NCBI GenBank assembly: GCA_003255025.1
Contig: QANY01013420.1
Span: forward strand, 991,645 to 1,055,644
From: Datisca glomerata
Taxonomy: Eukaryota; Streptophyta; Magnoliopsida; Cucurbitales; Datiscaceae
Reading direction: 5' to 3'
Length of the DNA: 64,000 bases
Shown here: positions 56,912 through 64,000 of the stretch, piece after piece
Layout of the letters: every line of letters begins with the position of its first letter
Numbering within the stretch: the stretch's first letter is position 1
Made by a program: the position numbers and the translations under genes
Notes under the pieces: generated by a model
The model's database searches: none
What the model was told of the DNA's origin: nothing
The model's input: the letters and a program-made list of their open reading frames with translations, nothing else

Positions 56912-59900
56912 CATACAGGAGAAGAGGCTGACTGCAAATTCTTGCTAGTTTCACTTTCCGTCTCTTGATCAAAGAAGTCCTGAAGAGCCATCATCTTTAC
57001 AGTACTTGACTTTAAGCTCCTTATGGCCTCTGCAGTTGCCAAGGCTCCAGCAACAGTTGTTATTATTGGAACCTTGTAAGCAAGTGCCATCCTCCTTAAT
57101 TGCCGTCCATCAATCTGATCAAGAGCATCACCTGAACTAGTGATCACCATCAATTGGATCTGCCCATTAGCAATTATATCACCAGCATGTGGCCGCCCCT
57201 CGTGCATCTTTAGCACTCGTTCCACAGGAATATTTTCCAACTCGAGAAAATGTGCAGTCCCAGAAGTTGCAACAATACTGAACCCAAGTCCAATAAAGGC
57301 TTTTGCTATTTTAGTAAGATGGGGCTTTGTCAGATCATTTAAACTGAGAAACACTGTACCAGAAGGCGGTAACTTGTTTCCCGCGGCAATTTGAGCCTTT
57401 GCAAAAGCAATAGGAAACTCATAATCAAGACCCATAACCTCACCAGTGCTTCTCATCTCAGGCCCAAGCAATACATCACAACCTTGGAACTTCTCAAATG
57501 GAAGAACAGCTTCCTTTACCGACACATGTCTTGGGATTACCTCCCTTGTAAAACCAAGGTCATGTAAAGATTTTCCAGACATGACAAGGGAAGCATATTT
57601 AGCCAATGGATGCCCAATTGCCTTAGACACAAAAGGAACAGTACGAGAAGCACGAGGATTTGCCTCGAGTAAGAAAACATCCCCAGATAAAGTAATTGCG
57701 TACTGACAGTTCATAAGTCCGCAGACACTTAGCCTCTTGGCCAATTTTGTAGTCCATAATCTAATTGTCTCTAGGCACGAAAATGAAATGGTTTTTGTTG
57801 GAAGGGAACAAGCAGAATCGCCAGAATGTACCCCAGCTTGCTCAATATGCTCCATTATCCCACCGATCGTGACATTACCATGTAAATCAGCGAGTGCATC
57901 CACATCAATCTCTATAGCATCAGATAAATACCTGTCAATTAAGACAGGACGTTCTGGGTCGACCTCAACGGCATTTTCTAGGTAAGTTACAAGCTTGTCA
58001 TCACTATACACAATTTCCATAGCCCGGCCACCTAAAACATATGAAGGCCGGACAACAACTGGATAGCCTATATCCTTTGCAATGGCAAGAGCATCTTCTT
58101 CACTCTTGGCAATGCCTCCTTTTGGTTGTTCAATCTTTAACTCCTTAAGGATTGCATTAAACCTCTCTCTGTCCTCTGCTGCATCTATGGAATCTGGAGA
58201 TGTACCCCATATGCGAACATACCCGTCCCCACTGGCACATTTAAGCTTCTTCTCATCCAAATACTGCTGAATAGGGAGAGCCAATTTCAGGGGCGTTTGA
58301 CCTCCAAACTGCACAATGATGCCATCTGGTCGTTCCAAATCAATAATGTTCATAACATCTTCAACCGTTAAGGGTTCAAAATACAGACGGTCACTTGTGT
58401 CGTAATCTGTCGATACCGTCTCAGGATTCGAATTCATCATGATTGTCTCATATCCTGCTTTCTGCAAAAAAATAAGTGAATTTAGCGGCTGAAGTACAAC
58501 ATGTAACGGTAAACTAAGGAACAACCATAAATAACAATAAAGATATCTACAACTACGGAGAACCCCAATCAGGATATATAATGGTGCAAATTACTTCTCA
58601 ATATCAGAATATCTAACCAAGTTTTGCGTGGAGTGCTGAAGCAATTTATCGATAACTGTGTTTTAATTTAAGTATTTGGGACTACTTTAACCAACATGGT
58701 AGATAAAATCACACACCTGAAGTGCAAAGGAAGTATGGCAGCAGCAGTAGTCAAATTCAATTCCCTGACCTATACGATTGGGACCACCACCCAATATCAA
58801 AACCTTTTTCTTCTCAGTGGGTGTTGATTCACATTCGTAATCATAGGAAGAGTACATGTATGGAGTATTGGCCTCAAACTCTGCAGCACAAGTGTCTACG
58901 CGCTTGTATGCTGGGACAACACCCAAAGAGAGCCGCTTTAACCTGACCTCCTTCTCTGTTGATTTGGTGGCAAATGCTATCTGCTTATCACTAAAACCTC
59001 TCCTCTTTATTTCATAGAAATCTTCCTTTGTCAGATTATTTAAGTTCTGAGCCAAGAGGTACTGTTCCACATCTACCAACTCTTTAAGCTGAGTGAGGAA
59101 CCATTTATCAATGTAACTAAGGTCATAAATATCACCCACTTTCATCCCTTTTTTCATTGCAGCGTATACAGTGTGAATGCGGTCTGGACTAGGGACTCGG
59201 AGGCTGTATTTTAATTGGTCCCAATCCCAATCAAGTTCCTTAACCTGTGCACACCCCCATCCAGAGTAGCCACATTCCAATGATCGAACTGCTTTTTGAA
59301 AGGATTCTTGGAATGTGCGGCCCAGAGCCATTGACTCACCAACAGATTTCATCTGGGTCGTCAGTATTGGCTGAGAACCGGGGAATTTCTCGAATGCAAA
59401 CCGGGGAATCTGCATGATTCAAAAATGTTCAAGCATAAATATCATAGGACTGGAACAAAAGACAGTGCACTTCATGAAGCTGAAAATTGTACCGACAAAA
59501 TATTTGAAATATGAATTTTGAATCATAAAATCCCTCGAGTCTTTTCCTATTTATTTTTCATCGGTATAATATTGTGCCTCCTGTAATGAGATACATGCTT
59601 CTCTTAATAAAGAAAGCACAAAAGAGTGATTTACTGAACACGTACAGTTCTATGACAATTTTTACGAGAAAACAGAAATGACTACCTTTGTCACCACGTA
59701 ATCTATAGAAGGCTCAAAACTAGCAGGAGTTTTCTTTGTGATGTCATTTGGAATCTGATCCAATGAATAACCAACGGACAATTTGGCAGCCATTTTTGCT
59801 ATTGGAAAACCAGTAGCCTTCGAAGCCAGAGCCGAGGATCTTGAAACTCTGGGGTTCATCTCAATTACCATCACTTCACCATCTTCTGGGTTAACTGCAA

Positions 59901-61062
59901 ATTGCACATTCGAACCACCACATTCAACTCCAATTTCCCTTATGATGGCTATTGAATAATCCCGAAGCCGCTGATATTCTTTATCAGTCAAAGTTTGTGC
60001 AGGCGCCACAGTGATTGAATCCCCAGTATGAACACCCATGGGATCAATGTTCTCAATGGAGCATATAATAACCACATTGTCAGCTAAATCTCTCATGACC
60101 TCAAGCTCATACTCCTTCCAACCCAACAGAGACTTCTCCACCAGAACTTGGGACGTCAAGCTTGCTGCCAAACCCGCCTTGCATATAGCCTCGAATTCCT
60201 CTTTATTGTAAGCAATCCCACCTCCAGTTCCACCTAAAGTGAATGCGGGTCTAATGATCAGAGGAAACTCTCCAATCTTACTTGCAATTTCAATGCATTC
60301 ATCTAGTGCTGTCCCAATTCCTGAAGGGGGCGTTTTAATACCTATATTCTTCATTGCCTGCTTAAACAAATCCCTGTCCTCTGCTTTCTTAATTGCCTCA
60401 AGCTTGGCGCCTATCAGTTCTATCCCGTATTTCGCAAGTGTACCACTCTCTGCCAAAGCCACCGCAAGGTTTAGCGCAGTCTGTCCTCCCATCGTGGGTA
60501 ACAGAGCATCAGGCCGCTCCTTTTCGAGAACTTGCTCCACCAACTCGGGTGTCATTGGAGTAATGTAGGTCCGATCGGCCAAATCCGGGTCAGTCATGAT
60601 TGTTGCAGGATTTGAATTAATCAGCACTACCTCATAACCCTCTTCTTTCAACGCTTTGCAAGCTTGAGTCCCTGAATAATCGAACTCACAGGCTTGCCCA
60701 ATCACAATAGGCCCTGCACCCAGAATCATGATCTTCTTCAAGTCCGTTCTTTTACCGAGTTTTCCTGCTTTCAGTACCCCTCCGTAACCGGAATCAGTGT
60801 TTTCATTGGATGATAAGTCCTGCTCGCACCGAATCGAATTCACCCGGCTGGGGGATTTAAAGAACGGAGAGAGACGTGGCAGCCATGGCTGAAGGTTCAG
60901 CGAAGACGATCTTCTCTTAACTACGAGATTTTTGGAGTAGAAGAAGATGCGAAAATTGTTGGGCTTCGTCAAGCAATTGTTGTAGGAAGAAAATGTTGCA
61001 GATGTTTGTGAGAAAATCGACCTCGAACTGAGATTCTCACAGTAAATCATACAGTGACCCAT
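56911..61062 (-). CDS. CARB: Carbamoyl-phosphate synthase large subunit, chloroplastic
   Basis: Makes carbamoyl phosphate from ammonia (delivered by the small subunit CARA from glutamine), bicarbonate and two ATP, in plastids, for arginine and pyrimidine synthesis. Three exons: 61062-59686, 59409-58717 and 58461-56911, all joined in phase 0 at GT...AG introns, giving 1206 residues; plant homologues are about 1190. Residues 1 to about 78 are Ser/Arg-rich with few acidic residues, a chloroplast transit peptide. The first half has the N-terminal fold ([19 protein letters not shown], 113-131), the ATP-grasp motif [17 protein letters not shown] (266-282) and [10 protein letters not shown] (399-408). 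The second half repeats these: [18 protein letters not shown] in exon 2, [13 protein letters not shown] (823-835) and [10 protein letters not shown] (954-963). An MGS-like allosteric domain follows at about 1058-1170. The start is the first ATG before the transit peptide. The reading frame is intact, in contrast to every transposon around it. In bacteria the MGS-like domain is where UMP and ornithine act. Confidence 0.97.
58462..58716 (-). other. CARB intron 2
   Basis: 255 bp, starting GTGTGTGATT and ending TTTTTTTGCAG on the minus strand. It joins [10 protein letters not shown] to [20 protein letters not shown], the conserved continuation of the second synthetase half. Confidence 0.93.
59410..59685 (-). 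other. CARB intron 1
   Basis: 276 bp, starting GTAGTCATTT and ending GAATCATGCAG on the minus strand. It joins SIDYVVTK to [14 protein letters not shown], which is continuous in the family. Confidence 0.93.
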
Positions 61063-61068
61063 TATTCA

Positions 61069-61128
61069 CAGAGAGAGTGAGAGACAGAGAGAGTGAGAGA
61101 CAGAGAGAGTGAGAGACAGAGAGAGTAA
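61069..61128. repeat. GA-rich minisatellite in the CARB 5' leader
   Basis: A CAGAGAGAGTGAGAGA unit repeats about three and a half times with a period of 16-18 bp. It starts seven bases upstream of the CARB start codon (CT-rich on the sense strand). Its position and composition point to 5' untranslated leader. Confidence 0.85.
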
Positions 61129-61360
61129 TGGTGGTTACTATTAGGGTTTTGGCAGGATTTAAGAGAGAGCTTCTCTCCTTTTCAGAGTTGGGATATTCTT
61201 CTTCGTTTTGCTGACAGTGGGAAAACGGAATGTTTTTGGTCTGATGTTCTAAGCCAAAAAGCAGGCCGAACAACGTCTGAGATTAGGGTTTCGCTGTCAC
61301 GGAATGGATCAATCGAACTGAGATTTTAATTGTTTATACAATGTATACGGTACATATTAT
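61129..61360 (-). promoter_or_regulatory. CARB: CARB leader and proximal promoter region
   Basis: About 230 bp between the leader minisatellite and the hAT element. It contains AAACCCTAA-type sequence on the minus strand (61139-61150 and near 61285), a telobox-like motif common in leaders of plant housekeeping genes. No TATA box could be fixed. Confidence 0.45.
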
Positions 61361-62491
61361 TAGGGGTGAAAAATTGTTATCGAATCCAATCGAAAAGGAT
61401 CAGTTCAGTAGATTTTATAAATTACATCGATTTGATATTCTTAAAGAACCATAAGTTTGGCTCGGTTCGAAAAAATATATGACTTTCGAACCGAACCGAA
61501 CCGACATAAAAAAAATTATATATATAATATATCTACTAAACCACACGCCTAAATCCCTCCCTCTCACCGTCTCCCTCCCTCTCATCTTCATTCTCTCTCA
61601 TTCCCTCTCTTTCTCTTCGTAAAAAACTACAAAGCCTAAGCTTCTCCTCTGCCGATCCACCCTCAGCACAACAGTCATCTTCTCCTCGTCACGTAGTCGC
61701 AGCCATTTCCTCCTCTCCCAACCATCCTCCCCTCTACTCACAACCATCTTCTCTCGTCTGGTCTTCCCTCTCACTCTGCCTACTCTCTACTCGCGGTGCC
61801 GATTTCTCTCACAATGGAGCTCAGTCTCCTTCTTTCTCGCGACGACTGAGATCTACTCAGATCTTAGCTCATATCTGAGTAGATCTTAGCTCATATCTGA
61901 GTAGATCTTAGCTCAAATCTGAGTACATCTTAGCTCAGATCTGAGTAAATCTGATTTTTTATTACCTTAATTTTTAATTTTAGAGATTTTAATGTTAGAG
62001 TTCTTATTTTCTGCTCAGACCTTAGTAGATCTGGTTTTCTTATTGCCTTAATTTTTAGTTTTGGAGATTCTAATTATAGGGTTCTTATTTTACAGTAATA
62101 TTTTTCCTGATTTTGTTTTGGCGAATCTGTAACCCTAATGTTTTAGATTAAGGTTTGTAGTTATTTGATTTGTTTGCAATTTAATTCTATTCAATGTGGA
62201 TTTTGGAGAATTTGTAGTTTTACTGGGAGAATTTGTAGTTGATGAATTGTAGAAATTGGCTCTGTGCAATTTGCTTGTCTACGAAATATTAAGCTTGATG
62301 AATTTTTTTTCAACATTGTCGAACCGTAAAACTGAACAGAACTGAACCGAACCAAAACTTTCGGTTAGGTTAGTTCTGATTCGGTTCATATGTCATTCAT
62401 GGTTCGGTTCGGTTCGTGAAGTGAGCGAGCCAAAACTTTCGGTTCGATTTTCTCTCAAATAACCGACCGAATCGAGCCGTGAACACCCATA
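61361..62491. mobile_element. hAT transposon, non-autonomous, copy 2
   Basis: 1131 bp, starting TAGGGGTG and ending CACCCATA. Flanks CATATTAT (61353-61360) and TATATTAT (62492-62499) match at seven of eight bases, though both are AT-rich. Subterminal CCGAACCGAACCG (61490-61502) and GTTCGGTTCGGTTCG (62402-62416) are opposite orientations of the same motif, as in copy 1. The interior has CT-rich leader-like sequence and four 22-bp repeats. No transposase is encoded. It lies about 300 bp upstream of the CARB start codon. Confidence 0.7.
61863..61950. repeat. Four 22-bp tandem repeats inside hAT copy 2
   Basis: Units starting CTTAGCTCATATCTGAGT lie at 61863, 61885, 61907 and 61929, with one to three differences between units. 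Each is partly palindromic (ATCTGAGTAGAT). Confidence 0.92.
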
Positions 62492-62499
62492 TATATTAT

Positions 62500-63138
62500 A
62501 TATGCATGTATAATTTTTGTAGTATATTTATATATACAGTATATATTATATAAAGTTTGCGGATAAAAATTTAAAAGTTTGCTACTGCGTGTGGGGGATT
62601 GTTTTTGGCGTGAGATTTTTTCTTTTCTTCAAATTTGGGTGACTATTTTTTATTTTTCTTTCATCCTTGACCATTTTTTATTTTTTTCTTAAAATTAATT
62701 TATTCTTGATGATCACCCTATAATCGATCCATTGAAAGCTCAATCTCTTCCAAAATGATAGGAAATGGACGACTTTTAGACTTTAACAATAAAATTGGTT
62801 TAGTAGGAAATTTAACTTCAATGATGACTTTTTTCTTTTCGAAACTTTTCCCTTTTGTTATTTTTTCCTTTTATCTTTAGGGGACATTTGATTGGAGTAA
62901 TGTATGTAGTAAAGTATGTGATAAATTTATTTCTAATGTCAGATTTATCATGTTTGTATTAGCTAACTAATAGTGTTTAGTTTGTTTGTAATGCTGAGTT
63001 GTCATTGTATTAGTGGTTACTAAAGTACTCACTTGGATTGTGCTAGTTTGGTAGTTAAATAAACTAACTACTATTTTAGTTTGTATTTAAGTTAAGATTA
63101 GTTTATCTTAATTATTATGGTGAATATAATAGAATTAG
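62500..63138. other. AT-rich spacer with a possible MITE end
   Basis: No gene. The sequence GGGGACATTTGATTGGAGTA at about 62881 resembles the terminal sequence of plant MITEs, but no partner end was found before the LTR-like repeat starts at about 63140. Confidence 0.35.
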
Positions 63139-63139
63139 T

Positions 63140-64000
63140 TTTCGAGATCCACACAAAGATTTCGAGATCCACACAAAGATTTTTCAAGTCAATCCTCAAA
63201 CGCACTAGGACGTGTGTGGGTACGTAGAATAATAATAAATGACGTTTTTCTGTCTCTAGATATACTCAACACATTAGATCTAGAATTTTACTAAGAATGA
63301 TTAATTTTTGTGACAATCATTTAAGTGAATACGATGATTATTCTCACAGAGCTTTTTAATTAACTTTTTAATCAGAATGAAAATTCACCATGATAGCAAC
63401 TGTGTTCTATAGTCTCTCTTTTTTAACACTAAGGCCAATAAAATAATATCTATATATTTTTTAGAAAATAACATATCGAAATTTTAGGGTTAAATTGAAA
63501 ATAATATTTAATTTTAAAATTATTATTGCAGTGAGACCCACTACAATCTGTACACAACTGTGGTGCCACACGACACTACTATAGTGTTGTGTGACATTAC
63601 AGTAGCTCATGTCAATTTTTTATTCTCAATCAGTGATTGTCACATGACAATTATTACGAATTAAATATTTATTTTAATCAGATAAATATCTAGATATTAG
63701 TTAATTCAAAATTAACATATCTAATTATCTCTATCAACTACATGATCTGTTAGTTCACAAATAACATATTTAGTTGATTTAAATTATTATCACACATAAT
63801 TATATCATAATCACATATTTACCCCAGAATAAAAATTATTTTTGCAAGTCAGTCATTTTCTCATGTCCTGAAATATTCATACCTTAAATTGTGTATTACA
63901 GAGGTGACTTGGAGACCATGGACATATAATCTTAAGCTCCAACAAATCAAATTATTAATTAAACTCTTTAATTAAATAATATTACTTATTAATTTCATTA
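63140..64000. repeat. Truncated second copy of the 1892-3994 LTR-like repeat
   Basis: From a duplicated TTCGAGATCCACACAAAGAT (tandem at about 63140-63180) onward this matches 2155 to about 3215 in the same orientation. Shared blocks include CTCAACACATTAGATCTAGA, GATAGCAACTGTGTTCT and CTTAAGCTCCAACAAATCA. The first ~260 bp of the repeat are absent, and the match runs to the window end. It shows that the repeat is dispersed. Confidence 0.8.

Noticed and set aside
57140..58270. Several open frames on the plus strand across CARB exon 3
   Set aside because: They are antisense shadows of a strongly conserved coding exon and have no family features.
61037..61273. 78-codon frame overlapping the CARB start on the minus strand
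   Set aside because: It is in a different frame from CARB and covers the GA/CT minisatellite leader; its Ser/Leu runs come from the simple repeat. An upstream ORF role is possible but not supported.

Overview
The window is nuclear DNA from a flowering plant, most likely a eudicot. It is AT-rich and contains two spliced protein-coding genes of recognisable plant families: a LOB-domain transcription factor with two exons, and a chloroplast-targeted carbamoyl-phosphate synthase large subunit with three exons. Almost everything else is transposable-element debris, much of it nested. I cannot name the species from the sequence.

Layout. Positions 1-8347: an old minus-strand Ty1/copia element whose 5' end lies at the right. 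It is split by a 2.1-kb LTR-like insertion with a perfect 5-bp target duplication (1892-3994) and by a complete gag-only copia element with both LTRs (4151-7847). Positions 8355 to about 13060: a CACTA-type terminus with hairpin-like subterminal repeats, then a long non-coding or decayed stretch holding a G/C-interrupted minisatellite (10446-11175). Positions 13060-17440: AT-rich intergenic DNA with one Harbinger/Tourist-like MITE. Positions 17445-18433: the LBD gene (minus strand). Positions 19127-26725: a complete but decayed plus-strand copia element with about 1.58-kb LTRs. Positions 27370-28260: a gag plus leader fragment of another copia element (minus strand). Positions 29093-31219: a fragment of the same family as the 19-27 kb element, carrying an embedded 188-bp tandem array and flanked by a long duplication of host sequence. 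Positions 31474-32493: a hAT element.

Positions 32959-50974: a minus-strand Ty3/gypsy element that resembles the Tat lineage. It has gag-pol at the right, a roughly 78-bp tandem array, and an ORF on the opposite strand near the left LTR. Its antisense ORF has been interrupted twice by the same copia family: a solo LTR (34544-36405) and a full-length element (36830-45114). The gypsy element itself sits in one unit of a tandem duplication of host DNA whose second unit is at about 51790-53340. Positions 54490-55170: a hairpin-rich tandem array. Positions 56911-61062: CARB (minus strand). Positions 61361-62491: a second hAT copy, about 300 bp upstream of the CARB start codon. Positions 63140-64000: a truncated second copy of the 1892-3994 repeat.

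The two cellular genes are not functionally linked. CARB makes carbamoyl phosphate in plastids for pyrimidine and arginine synthesis; the LBD protein is a nuclear DNA-binding regulator. All transposon coding regions seen here carry stops or frameshifts, so none appears autonomous. The most interesting material is the way tandem arrays have arisen inside retroelements (30.0-30.9 kb, 45.3-46.2 kb, 42.99-43.42 kb) and the hairpin array at 54.5-55.2 kb.
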